This document shows positions 8,133 to 16,136 of a DNA stretch of 64,000 nucleotides, one piece after another; positions within the stretch are counted from its first letter, which is position 1; the number at the start of each line of letters is the position of its first letter. Origin of the DNA: Flavisericum labens (GTDB lineage: Bacteria; Bacteroidota; Bacteroidia; Flavobacteriales; Flavobacteriaceae); assembly GCF_045446075.1 (NCBI RefSeq), contig NZ_JBJJBQ010000001.1, forward strand, positions 186,001-250,000. The letters run 5' to 3'. Made by a program: the position numbers and the translations under genes. Under the pieces are notes generated by a model. That model was given only the letters and a program-made list of their open reading frames with translations, did no database searches and was not told where the DNA came from.

Positions 8133-9674
8133 CTAAAATTTTATTGCAAATCCAGTATAAACACCAATAAAGAATGGTGTGAAATTACCTGATGTATTGT
8201 TAAACGTATTGAACTGGTATTTAAACATGGGCTCTAAATTCAAATCGAATTTTTTAGAGACTTTATAATTTAAACCCAGACCAAAATTAGCACTGTAGCT
8301 TACTTTATTGATGTTATTGGCTTCGCCTAAAAATACACGCGGGCCATTTTCGGCTTTGGAATATATTTCGTTGTTATCTAAAAAGAAAGAACTAAAACCA
8401 CCTATAACATTTACGCCAAATTTTTTACCTAATAAGGTGTATTGAATCTCTAAAGGAACTTCTATGTACCCAAAAGCTTGATTAATTGTTGTATTTGAAG
8501 ATAATAATGCTTGTGGCAAATCTCCAGCAGCCACAGATTCCGAACTTACCACAGAGTAGCCAGATGCATTTCCAGAATTTACATTTTGTAAGGCACTACT
8601 ACTCGAACTTAATCCAACAGACTGGTATAAAATGATGTCGTTGGTATTATACCCCAAATTAACTTTATTGATACCTGAACGAATCTTCACTTTATTGGTA
8701 ACGGCATAGCTGGCCGTAATACCATAACTCATGTTGAGATCCCCGCTTTTTGAGTTGCTGTTGAACTGGGGGTCAATTGAAGAACCTTCACCTAGAGTGT
8801 TAAAGTAAACTGGCGCTGCATTTGGCGCTATGCTCCATTTATTTCGTTGATTAGTGGTCTTTTCTTTTAAAATGTCTTTATTGTTTTCAAGAGCCTCTTC
8901 AATGGTCAACGGGCTTTCATCACTGTTAGCTTCTGAAACTTGCTCGGGGGGTACATTGGTTTTAGTCTTTGCAAGTCCTGAATTGTTATCGTCTGAAGCA
9001 TTGTTAATTAGTTCTTTGGCGTTTTCTTTATCAACTAGTTGATTTTTGTCGTCACTTTGTTCATCATTTGAAGATACTATAGCATTTTTATCTGACATTT
9101 CATTTAAAAGTGATTTGGTATCAATTTTATCTTCAGATAAATTAGCCACTGCTTCATTTTCATTTGAATTAGTTAAATGAGATTTAATGTTTTCTTTTTT
9201 GGTTGGTGCTAACTTCGAGTTGTTTTTTATTTTAACTGTTGAAGGTTCTGTTTTAGCAACCGATGTTCCGTTAGTTGGAACAACATCTTCTGGTGCCGTC
9301 TGGTTGTCTTCAACAAAATCTTCCTCTGGACTGAGGTTCTCAGTCGCAATACTTTCTGTATGGTCAATTTGATTCAAGTTGTTTAACGGGGAGTTGCCAT
9401 CCGTTTTAACCTCTTCATTGGGTACTTTTTTAGTGTCAACAACGGGGTTCGGGTTGTTGTTTTCGTTGTTGAAAAAGAGTCCGCCAACGGATAAAAAAAT
9501 CAAAAGCAAGGCTGCAACACCAGCGTAACGCCACCAAATCGGAATAACACGACGCTTGTTCTTTTTTTGGTTAAGCTTTGATTCGATATTTTTCCAAACA
9601 GCATCACTGGGCTGGGCTTCAAAATCTTTGAAACCTTCTTGAAATAATCGGTCTATGTGCTTTTTGTCACTCAT
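8133..9674 (-). CDS. Anti-sigma-like membrane protein with C-terminal outer-membrane beta-barrel
   Basis: 513 residues in three parts. Residues 1-47 are cytoplasmic-looking and resemble the short N-terminal zone of Bacteroidota anti-sigma proteins (HIDRLFQEGFKDFEAQPSDAVW). A single transmembrane helix follows (about 48-67, YAGVAALLLIFLSVGGLFF). Residues 70-260 are a low-complexity S/N/E/K/D linker long enough to cross the periplasm. The last 235 residues are beta-rich, with alternating polar/aromatic strands and a terminal GVYTGFAIKF typical of outer-membrane barrels. It starts at the last base of the sigma-factor stop, so the two are coupled. I infer that it senses the outer membrane and holds the sigma factor; no family member is named with confidence. 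Confidence 0.75.
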   Translation of the reverse strand: MSDKKHIDRLFQEGFKDFEAQPSDAVWKNIESKLNQKKNKRRVIPIWWRYAGVAALLLIFLSVGGLFFNNENNNPNPVVDTKKVPNEEVKTDGNSPLNNLNQIDHTESIATENLSPEEDFVEDNQTAPEDVVPTNGTSVAKTEPSTVKIKNNSKLAPTKKENIKSHLTNSNENEAVANLSEDKIDTKSLLNEMSDKNAIVSSNDEQSDDKNQLVDKENAKELINNASDDNNSGLAKTKTNVPPEQVSEANSDESPLTIEEALENNKDILKEKTTNQRNKWSIAPNAAPVYFNTLGEGSSIDPQFNSNSKSGDLNMSYGITASYAVTNKVKIRSGINKVNLGYNTNDIILYQSVGLSSSSSALQNVNSGNASGYSVVSSESVAAGDLPQALLSSNTTINQAFGYIEVPLEIQYTLLGKKFGVNVIGGFSSFFLDNNEIYSKAENGPRVFLGEANNINKVSYSANFGLGLNYKVSKKFDLNLEPMFKYQFNTFNNTSGNFTPFFIGVYTGFAIKF

Positions 9675-10225
9675 TATAATAGTTGTGAACGATGTGTTAT
9701 TTTATTGCTTTCAATGGTTTGTTTTAAAATCTGTCGGGCACGTGCCAAATTTGATTTTGAGGTACCCACCGTTATTTCTAGCATCTTTGCAATGTCTTTA
9801 TGCGAATAGCCATCCAATACATAAAGGTTGAAAACCAATCGGTACCTGTCTGGTAATTCCTGAATGATTTTTAACAAAAAATCAATAGAAACGGTATCTT
9901 CTTCAACTTCAACTTCAACATCTTCAATGTTGTCTTCATTAATAATGTCAAAAACCTTTTCGTTTCTGTAACGCTGCAATACGGTGTTTACTGTAATACG
10001 CTTAATCCAGCCTTCAAAAGAACCTTTATGCTTATACTGTTCAATTTTTTCGAAAATGGTTAAAAATGCGTCTTGCAGATTGTCTTCTGCTTCGGCATAG
10101 TTTCTCGAATACTTTAAGCATACCGCGAACAACTTGTTGGAATACAACTTATATAATTCGCTTTGTGCTTGAGTATTTTCAACTTTACAATTTTCTATGA
10201 GTTGGTCTAAACTCAAATTAAACAT
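9674..10225 (-). CDS. ECF-type RNA polymerase sigma factor
   Basis: 183 residues, the size of a group 4 (ECF) sigma factor. Region 2 is visible at about 10-80 (ALYKLYSNKLFAVCLKYSRN, then DNLQDAFLTIFEKI and FEGWIKRITVN), and region 4 with its helix-turn-helix at about 115-170 (LPDRYRLVFNLYVLDGYSHK, then DIAKMLEITVGTSKSNLARAR). It lies between a small lipoprotein gene (21-base gap) and the anti-sigma-like barrel gene (one-base overlap). An ECF-like promoter precedes the lipoprotein gene, and an identical one occurs at 11909-11935, which suggests autoregulation plus at least one distant target. Confidence 0.9.
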   Translation of the reverse strand: MFNLSLDQLIENCKVENTQAQSELYKLYSNKLFAVCLKYSRNYAEAEDNLQDAFLTIFEKIEQYKHKGSFEGWIKRITVNTVLQRYRNEKVFDIINEDNIEDVEVEVEEDTVSIDFLLKIIQELPDRYRLVFNLYVLDGYSHKDIAKMLEITVGTSKSNLARARQILKQTIESNKITHRSQLL

Positions 10226-10246
10226 GTATTAATTAAAACCCGTTTT

Positions 10247-10657
10247 TTACTCAACAACCGGAACTTCAATAGTTAAATACTGAGATTCATCATTTTCATC
10301 TTTACCTTGCCAGAATTTAAAAATATAAGAACCGTTACTGGTTACTATAAAGTTAAGCGTGGCTTCGGTTAGAACATCTTCGAGAGTTTCGCAGTCACTA
10401 CTTTCAAACACATAGTTTATTGGAGCTACGGTGCGTTGATTGTTTTCTTTCTGATAGTAGAACTCCTTAAAACCATGGCATGTAGATGGCCTGAAATACG
10501 ATACTGTAATTGGGTAGGTTTCCCCCATTACAAACTCATCAGGAATGTCTACACTTTCAACTGGTAATACCTCAAAACTATAGCTCGTGCCGTCGTCGTT
10601 AACGCTACATGAAACGACAAACCCGAGTGCTAAACAAAGTAAAGCAAATTTTTTCAT
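10247..10657 (-). CDS. Small lipoprotein of the sigma-factor operon
   Basis: 136 residues from the ATG at 10657, which opens a good lipoprotein signal (MKKFALLCLALGFVVSC, Cys at 17). An upstream in-frame ATG at 10684 would place the start at the predicted transcription start and spoils the signal peptide, so I prefer 10657. The mature part is beta-rich and acidic, with two further Cys (STCHGF and SSDCETL) that could pair. No family was recognised. It is the first gene of the operon with the ECF sigma factor and the barrel protein, so it is probably an envelope component or signal input of that pathway. Confidence 0.7.
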   Translation of the reverse strand: MKKFALLCLALGFVVSCSVNDDGTSYSFEVLPVESVDIPDEFVMGETYPITVSYFRPSTCHGFKEFYYQKENNQRTVAPINYVFESSDCETLEDVLTEATLNFIVTSNGSYIFKFWQGKDENDESQYLTIEVPVVE

Positions 10658-10697
10658 AGCAAATAAATTTAGGGTTAAATACATGTTTGCACTATGT

Positions 10698-10724
10698 AGA
10701 TACCTAATTTATAAAAAGGTTGCG
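10698..10724 (-). promoter_or_regulatory. ECF-type promoter of the sigma operon
   Basis: On the minus strand CGCAACCTTTT (10714-10724) is followed after exactly 12 bases by ATCT (10698-10701). The AAC-centred -35 block and TCT-containing -10 block fit ECF promoters. An identical 11-mer, spacer length and -10 recur at 11909-11935. No TAnnTTTG element is seen here. Confidence 0.6.
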
Positions 10725-10773
10725 TGAAAATGATGCTTTTTTATTGTAATTATTTAAAAAAGAGTGTTTTAAA

Positions 10774-10800
10774 CAAAAACCCCGCTTTTGCGGGGTTTTT
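10774..10800. terminator. Intrinsic terminator after recA
   Basis: AAAACCCCGC-TTTT-GCGGGG is a strong GC stem with A-run and T-run on its two sides, placed just past the recA stop codon. Confidence 0.88.
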
Positions 10801-10804
10801 TGTG

Positions 10805-11806
10805 TTATTTTTCGGAAACGGCTTTTCTAACCTTTTCTTCCAGTTCATCCATAAGTTCTGGATTATCTTTTATCAAAGCTTTTACGGCATCGCGACCTTG
10901 GCCTAATTTGGTTTCGTCGTAACTAAACCACGAACCGCTTTTCTTTACAATTTCGTATTCTACGGCCAAATCCAAAATTTCACCTACTTTGCTAACGCCT
11001 TCGCCGTACATAATATCGAACTCAGCCATTTTAAAAGGTGGGGCTACTTTATTTTTAACCACTTTTACACGGGTTTTGTTTCCGGCTACATCACCATTGG
11101 TTTCTTTAATTTGAGTAGATCGGCGAATATCCAAACGTACGGAAGCATAGAATTTTAAAGCATTACCTCCTGTTGTGGTTTCTGGGTTACCAAACATGAC
11201 ACCAATTTTTTCACGTAATTGGTTGATGAATATTACTGTACAGTGGGTCTTGCTAATGGAAGCAGTTAATTTTCTTAAGGCTTGCGACATTAATCTAGCA
11301 TGTAGTCCCATTTTAGAGTCGCCCATTTCGCCTTCAATTTCACTCTTTGGTGTTAAGGCTGCTACCGAATCGATTACAACAATATCAATAGCCCCAGAAC
11401 GAATAAGATTATCGGTAATTTCTAAAGCTTGCTCTCCATTATCGGGTTGCGAGATTATTAAATTTTCAATATCCACACCTAATTTTTCAGCATAAAAACG
11501 ATCGAAAGCATGTTCAGCATCAATAAAAGCAGCAATTCCACCAGCTTTTTGGGCTTCGGCAATAGCATGTAACGTTAAGGTGGTTTTACCTGATGATTCT
11601 GGCCCGTAAATTTCTATCACACGGCCACGTGGGTAACCGCCAACACCTAGGGCTATATCCAATCCTAATGACCCCGAAGAAATGGCATCTACATCTTGTA
11701 CGGCGGCATCGCTCATTTTCATTACGGTACCTTTGCCGTAAGCCTTGTCTAATTTATCTAGGGTAAGTTTTAATGCTTTTAATTTAGCGTCTTTTTCACT
11801 GCTCAT
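10805..11806 (-). CDS. recA: Recombinase RecA
   Basis: 333 residues from the ATG at 11806 (MSSEKDAKLKALKLTLDKLD). RecA forms ATP-dependent filaments on single-stranded DNA, drives strand exchange and triggers the SOS response. Walker A is GPESSGKTT (residues about 65-73), Walker B IDIVVIDSVAAL, loop L1/L2 regions EGEMGDSKMGLHARLMSQAL and INQLREKIGVMFGNPETTTG. A TTG two codons upstream is a less likely start. Transcribed alone, ended by the GC-rich terminator at 10774-10800. No SOS box can be judged by eye. Confidence 0.98.
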   Translation of the reverse strand: MSSEKDAKLKALKLTLDKLDKAYGKGTVMKMSDAAVQDVDAISSGSLGLDIALGVGGYPRGRVIEIYGPESSGKTTLTLHAIAEAQKAGGIAAFIDAEHAFDRFYAEKLGVDIENLIISQPDNGEQALEITDNLIRSGAIDIVVIDSVAALTPKSEIEGEMGDSKMGLHARLMSQALRKLTASISKTHCTVIFINQLREKIGVMFGNPETTTGGNALKFYASVRLDIRRSTQIKETNGDVAGNKTRVKVVKNKVAPPFKMAEFDIMYGEGVSKVGEILDLAVEYEIVKKSGSWFSYDETKLGQGRDAVKALIKDNPELMDELEEKVRKAVSEK

Positions 11807-11908
11807 TTTCAATTTTTTTCTAAAATTATGCTTGCTAAAGTACTACAACTTTTTGGCATATCACAATAATAGTTTTCAACATAAATTTTAAAAAAAGGAA
11901 TTTTATTA

Positions 11909-11935
11909 CGCAACCTTTTAGTAAGATTTGCATCT
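11909..11935 (+). promoter_or_regulatory. Second ECF-type promoter, upstream of a putative small RNA
   Basis: CGCAACCTTTT (11909-11919), 12 bases, then ATCT (11932-11935): identical in sequence blocks and spacing to the promoter of the sigma operon. The expected transcription start is near 11943-11946. Confidence 0.55.
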
Positions 11936-11942
11936 TATGCCT

Positions 11943-12047
11943 AAAGAGGAAAAATTTTGCTATCAAATTTACCAAACGAGTTTTGAAAACAGACTAACTC
12001 AAACTCAGTAAAAGGCACTTAGGCACTATGTTTAGGTGCTTTTTTTA
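11943..12047 (+). ncRNA. Putative ECF-controlled small RNA
   Basis: Between the ECF-like promoter (11909-11935) and an intrinsic terminator (12015-12047) lie about 100 bases with no conserved gene. The 5' end is approximate, set from promoter geometry. A 24-codon frame (ATG 11937, stop 12009-12011) exists, but its ATG falls at or before the predicted transcription start, so a non-coding RNA is the better reading. It may instead be a leaderless micro-ORF if transcription starts a few bases earlier. Envelope-stress sigma factors elsewhere often drive small RNAs of this kind; the role here is inference. Confidence 0.4.
12015..12047 (+). terminator. Intrinsic terminator of the putative small RNA
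   Basis: GCACTTAGG pairs with TTTAGGTGC (with G-U pairs) around a 7-base loop and is followed by a run of seven T. It stands upstream of the trhO promoter and separates the two transcripts. Confidence 0.7.
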
Positions 12048-12078
12048 TTGATTAAAAGGGTATTTCTTCTTAAAATTG

Positions 12079-12086
12079 TACTTTTG
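12079..12086 (+). promoter_or_regulatory. -7 element of the trhO operon
   Basis: TACTTTTG followed by CAGC matches the Bacteroidota TAnnTTTG element. The leader to the ATG is about 55 bases and contains a perfect small hairpin (CCGCA-TTA-TGCGG, 12109-12121). Confidence 0.6.
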
Positions 12087-12145
12087 CAGCCTAAAATATT
12101 TCTTTGTTCCGCATTATGCGGCTTTAACCTTAAAATTAGTATAGC

Positions 12146-13225
12146 ATGCAACTGTACAATAAATTAAGCGCAAAAGAAAGGGCAGAATTAATCGAAAAAG
12201 CCGGAAAAGACCGATTAACGCTTTCTTTCTATAAGTACGCTAAAATTGAAAATACACAAGAATTTAGAGATCAGCTATTCCTGGTTTGGGACCAATTGGA
12301 TGTCCTAGGTCGCATTTATGTAGCTGCCGAAGGTGTTAATGGACAATTATCGCTTCCTGCCGATAGGTTTAACGAATTCAAAACGCATTTAGATTCCATA
12401 TCTTTTTTAAAGGATATTAGGCTTAATGTTGCGGTAGAACAGGATAACATGTCGTTTTTAAAACTGAAGGTTAAGGTGCGTAACAAAATTGTGGCCGATG
12501 GCTTAAACGACGACACGTTTGATGTTACCAATAAAGGTGTTCATGTTGGTGCTGAAAAATTCAACCAACTGATTGAAGATGAAAAAACGGTTTTGGTCGA
12601 TATGCGCAACCACTATGAAAGCGAGATAGGACACTTTAAAAATGCCGTAACGCCAGATGTTGATACGTTTCGTGAGTCTTTAGATATTATTGAAGAAGAT
12701 TTAAAAGAGCATAAAGAAGACAAGAATCTCGTGATGTATTGCACTGGTGGTATTCGTTGCGAAAAGGCGAGCGCCTATTTTAAGCATAAAGGTTTTAAAA
12801 ATGTTTTTCAGTTAGAAGGCGGTATTATTGAATACACCCGACAGGTAAACGAAAACAAATTGGAGAATAAGTTTTTGGGAAAGAACTTTGTTTTTGATGA
12901 GCGCCGAGCAGAAAAAATTAGCGAAGACGTTATTGCACAATGTCACCAATGCGGCGCACCTTTCGATGTGCATACCAACTGTGCCAATGATGCTTGCCAT
13001 TTACTTTTTATTCAATGCGATAAGTGTAAGGAAGAAATGAATAATTGTTGTTCAAACAATTGCAAAGAAATACACGCTTTACCATACGAAGAGCAAAAAA
13101 CTCTCAGAAAAGGCCAGGGAAATAGTAACGACATCTTTAAAAAAGGCCGGGCAGACCATTTGCCTTACAAAAAGGATTTAAGGAACATCTTCGAAACCCT
13201 AAAAGCAGATAAAATTAAATCTTAA
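12146..13225 (+). CDS. trhO: tRNA uridine(34) hydroxylase TrhO
   Basis: 359 residues, close to E. coli TrhO (YceA). The enzyme makes 5-hydroxyuridine at tRNA position 34 using molecular oxygen. An N-terminal ferredoxin-fold part (about 1-105, with VAAEGVNGQLS) precedes a rhodanese domain (about 125-240) with active-site loop C199-TGGIR-C205 and KASAYFKHKGF. The C-terminus is Cys-rich (CHQCGAPFDVHTNCANDACH, then CDKC and CCSNNC), probably a zinc site. It is followed after 3 bases by trhP, the enzyme that makes the same modification without oxygen. Strong match to the family. Confidence 0.93.
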   Translation: MQLYNKLSAKERAELIEKAGKDRLTLSFYKYAKIENTQEFRDQLFLVWDQLDVLGRIYVAAEGVNGQLSLPADRFNEFKTHLDSISFLKDIRLNVAVEQDNMSFLKLKVKVRNKIVADGLNDDTFDVTNKGVHVGAEKFNQLIEDEKTVLVDMRNHYESEIGHFKNAVTPDVDTFRESLDIIEEDLKEHKEDKNLVMYCTGGIRCEKASAYFKHKGFKNVFQLEGGIIEYTRQVNENKLENKFLGKNFVFDERRAEKISEDVIAQCHQCGAPFDVHTNCANDACHLLFIQCDKCKEEMNNCCSNNCKEIHALPYEEQKTLRKGQGNSNDIFKKGRADHLPYKKDLRNIFETLKADKIKS

Positions 13226-13228
13226 GCC

Positions 13229-14473
13229 ATGCAGAATATAGAGTTAATGGCACCTGCTGGTAATTTTGAATCGTTGCAGGCTGCTTTAGATAATGGTGCA
13301 GATTCCATTTACTTTGGAGTTGAGCAATTGAATATGCGCGCAAGGGCATCGATGAATTTTACCTTAGAAGATTTGCCCGAAATCGCAAAACGTTGCAAAG
13401 CCAAAAGTGTAAGAACGTATTTAACATTAAACACCATTATTTACGACCATGACCTATCGATTGTAAAAACCTTGATTAAAAAAGCTAAAGAAGCTGATAT
13501 AACAGCAGTTATTGCTATGGACCAGGCCGTGATTATGGCAGCACGCGAAGCTGGTATGGAAGTGCATATTTCTACTCAAATCAACATCACAAATATTGAA
13601 ACGGTAAAGTTTTACGCCATGTTCGCCGATACTATGGTGCTTAGTCGTGAATTGAGCTTAAGGCAAGTAAAAAAGATTACCGAGCAAATAGAAAAGGAGC
13701 AGGTAACAGGCCCTTCGGGTAAACTGGTAGAAATCGAAATTTTTGGACATGGGGCACTATGCATGGCTGTTTCTGGGAAGTGCTATCTAAGTTTGCATTC
13801 TCAAAATTCATCTGCCAATAGAGGGGCGTGCAAGCAAAATTGCCGAAAAAAATATACTGTTGTAGATCAGGAAACTGGTTTTGAAATGGAGCTGGATAAC
13901 GATTATATCATGTCTCCAAAAGATTTGTGTACCATCGACTTTTTAGATGAGGTAGTCGATGCTGGAATAAAAGTGTTGAAGATTGAAGGACGGGGGCGAG
14001 CACCAGAATACGTGGCCAAGGTTATTAAATGTTATCGGGAAGCTATCGACAGTCTTGAAAATGGCACCTACAGCAAAAATGAAGTGATTTCTTGGATGCA
14101 AACCTTAGAGACCGTTTACAACCGTGGGTTCTGGAGTGGCTATTATTTAGGTCAAAAACTGGGTGAATGGAGTAAAGGCTCGGGGTCTCATGCCACCCAA
14201 AAAAAAGTTTATATCGGTAAGGGTGTGCACTTCTTTCCTAAGGCAAAAGTGGGTGAATTTAAAATTGAGGCCTATAATATAAACGTTGGAGATACCGTGT
14301 TAGTTACTGGGCCCACCACTGGAGCACAAGAGTTGGTTGTGACAGATATGATGGTTAACGACGAAAACAACTCCCAAGGTATCAAAGGCGATTCGGTAAC
14401 TTTAAAACTGCCATTCAGGATTAGGCAATCTGACAAACTTTATAAAATTGTAGTAAATAAAGTAGAAGCCTAA
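13229..14473 (+). CDS. trhP: U32-family tRNA hydroxylation protein, TrhP-like
   Basis: 414 residues, nearest in length and motifs to E. coli TrhP (YegQ), which works with prephenate and an iron-sulfur cluster to hydroxylate U34 of tRNA without oxygen. The family's so-called peptidase activity is doubtful. Seen are the barrel start ELMAPAGNFESLQAALDNGA, the U32 signature EIFGHGALCMAVSGKCYLS, and the cysteines RGACKQNCRKKY, with another Cys in VIKCYREA, which would bind Fe-S. It lies 3 bases after trhO and overlaps the ferredoxin gene by one base (TAATG). YhbU and RlhA relatives are shorter and longer respectively. Confidence 0.85.
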   Translation: MQNIELMAPAGNFESLQAALDNGADSIYFGVEQLNMRARASMNFTLEDLPEIAKRCKAKSVRTYLTLNTIIYDHDLSIVKTLIKKAKEADITAVIAMDQAVIMAAREAGMEVHISTQINITNIETVKFYAMFADTMVLSRELSLRQVKKITEQIEKEQVTGPSGKLVEIEIFGHGALCMAVSGKCYLSLHSQNSSANRGACKQNCRKKYTVVDQETGFEMELDNDYIMSPKDLCTIDFLDEVVDAGIKVLKIEGRGRAPEYVAKVIKCYREAIDSLENGTYSKNEVISWMQTLETVYNRGFWSGYYLGQKLGEWSKGSGSHATQKKVYIGKGVHFFPKAKVGEFKIEAYNINVGDTVLVTGPTTGAQELVVTDMMVNDENNSQGIKGDSVTLKLPFRIRQSDKLYKIVVNKVEA

Positions 14474-14703
14474 TGGTCGTCATCACATTACAAAGAAAAA
14501 AATGCATTGGCTGTAATTACTGCGTTGAGTTGGCGCCAAATCAGTTTCAAATGTCAAAAAAAGACGGTAAATCGGTATTGTTGCATTCCAATGAAAAAAA
14601 AGGTTTTTTCACTTTAAAATCAAACGACGAGTTAATTTTAGATGATTGTGACAATGCCGCAAAAGCATGCCCCGTTAAGATTATATCTGTTAAGCAGGTT
14701 TAA
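14473..14703 (+). CDS. Small 4Fe-4S ferredoxin
   Basis: 76 residues with one cluster-binding set: C11-IG-C14-NY-C17 and C66-P near the C-terminus (C59 is an extra Cys). It resembles single-cluster bacterial ferredoxins that carry one electron. The ATG overlaps the trhP stop, so the three genes trhO-trhP-ferredoxin form a tight unit. Because TrhP depends on an Fe-S cluster, I infer that this ferredoxin donates electrons to it or supports its cluster; no such pairing is proved here. Confidence 0.88.
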   Translation: MVVITLQRKKCIGCNYCVELAPNQFQMSKKDGKSVLLHSNEKKGFFTLKSNDELILDDCDNAAKACPVKIISVKQV

Positions 14704-14861
14704 ACCCGTAAAATATTATTTTAATAGTTCATCGCACACAGATTATTACCAGCTTCTTTTTTTAAGTACTGCAAATAATCATATATTTACAAATCGAAAA
14801 CACAATTTTAACCATCATTCGTAATAATCTAATTATTAACGAATTCAATATATAAAAACAT

Positions 14862-16136
14862 ATGGCCTGCGCTAGTTGCACAACTAAAGACGGTTCCCCA
14901 AAGGGCTGCAAAAACAACGGTACCTGTGGTACAGATAGTTGTAATAAATTAACCGTTTTTGATTGGTTGGCAAACATGTCGCTTCCCAGCGGAGAAAAGC
15001 CATACAATTGGTTTGAGGTTCGTTTTAAAAATGGACGAAAAGAGTACTACCACAATTTAGATAATCTCACTTTAAGTATTGGCGATATTGTGGCTACCCA
15101 AGCAAAATCTGGTCACGATATTGGCATGGTTACCCTTACGGGGGAATTGGTGCGCGTTCAAATGAAGCGCAAAAACATTCCCGATAAGGTTGAAGAAGGT
15201 TTAAAAATATACCGAAAGGCCAGCCAGAAAGACATCGATATTTGGCAAAAAGCCAGAGATAGGGAAGAAGCTATGAAAGTGAAAGCCCGCCAGTTTGCTA
15301 TCGATTTAAGGTTGCAAATGAAAATTTCCGACATCGAATTTCAGGGGGATGCCAGTAAAGCTACTTTTTATTATACAGCAGAAGAGCGCGTAGATTTCAG
15401 AGAACTAATCAAAGTTTTTGCACGAGAGTTCAGAACCCGAATTGAAATGAAGCAAGTGGGTTTCCGTCAAGAGGCGGCAAGACTTGGGGGTATTGGGTCA
15501 TGTGGGCGCGAATTGTGCTGTTCTACTTGGTTAACCGATTTTCGCTCGGTAAGCACATCGGCAGCGCGCTATCAGCAGCTGTCCTTAAATCCGCAAAAGT
15601 TAGCAGGGCAATGTGGTAAGCTAAAATGCTGTTTAAATTACGAGCTTGATACGTACCTAGATGCGTTAAAAGACTTTCCAAAAACCGATACAAAGCTTTA
15701 TACCGAAAAAGGAACGGCAGTATGCCAAAAAACAGATATTTTCAAAGGTCACATGTGGTATGCCTATGAAGGCGAATGGATGAACTGGCACAAAATAACT
15801 ACCGATCAAGCCAATGAAATTATCGAATTGAATAAGCAAAATAAAAAAATTGCTAGCCTTGAAGAATATGCTTCAGATGTAGTTGAAGATACTAAAAATG
15901 AGTTTGAGAACGTTGTAGGTCAAGATAGCTTAACAAGGTTCGATAGTCCAAAACGAAATAAAAAACGTAAAAGTAATAGAAGAAAGGGCAATCGAAGAAA
16001 TAACAGAAATGCTCCAGCCAATAACGATGGTCAAAAGCAAAACCAAGCCCAAACGCAACAGCAGGGACAAAAAAATAAAAGGAGAAGAAAAAACAATAAA
16101 CGAAAACCTCAAAACAGTAAAAATGCTGAAAAATAG
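14862..16136 (+). CDS. ricT: RicT/PSP1 domain protein
   Basis: 424 residues. The PSP1 (RicT, formerly YaaT) core spans about 60-290: EVRFKNGRKEYYHN, RQFAIDLRLQMKISDIEFQG, and Cys-rich GSCGRELCCSTWLTDF and GQCGKLKCCLNYE. In B. subtilis RicT belongs to the Fe-S RicAFT complex that affects RNA turnover and development; the role in Flavobacteriia is not settled. Before the core is an extra Cys cluster (MACASCTTKDGSPKGC, then CGTDSC). The last 60 residues are a basic, Asn/Gln-rich tail, probably disordered and RNA-binding. The 3' end overlaps gldH by 14 bases. Confidence 0.85.
   Translation: MACASCTTKDGSPKGCKNNGTCGTDSCNKLTVFDWLANMSLPSGEKPYNWFEVRFKNGRKEYYHNLDNLTLSIGDIVATQAKSGHDIGMVTLTGELVRVQMKRKNIPDKVEEGLKIYRKASQKDIDIWQKARDREEAMKVKARQFAIDLRLQMKISDIEFQGDASKATFYYTAEERVDFRELIKVFAREFRTRIEMKQVGFRQEAARLGGIGSCGRELCCSTWLTDFRSVSTSAARYQQLSLNPQKLAGQCGKLKCCLNYELDTYLDALKDFPKTDTKLYTEKGTAVCQKTDIFKGHMWYAYEGEWMNWHKITTDQANEIIELNKQNKKIASLEEYASDVVEDTKNEFENVVGQDSLTRFDSPKRNKKRKSNRRKGNRRNNRNAPANNDGQKQNQAQTQQQGQKNKRRRKNNKRKPQNSKNAEK

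Noticed and set aside
11937..12011. 24-codon frame as a protein gene
   Set aside because: Its ATG lies at or upstream of the transcription start expected from the ECF-like promoter; kept only as an alternative to the small RNA.
12109..12121. Hairpin in the trhO leader as a riboswitch
   Set aside because: A 5-bp stem with a 3-base loop is too small to be a riboswitch; no known aptamer pattern was seen around it.
16009..16122. N-terminal extension of GldH by 38 residues
   Set aside because: The extension is the ricT 3' end in another frame and would bury the lipoprotein signal peptide.
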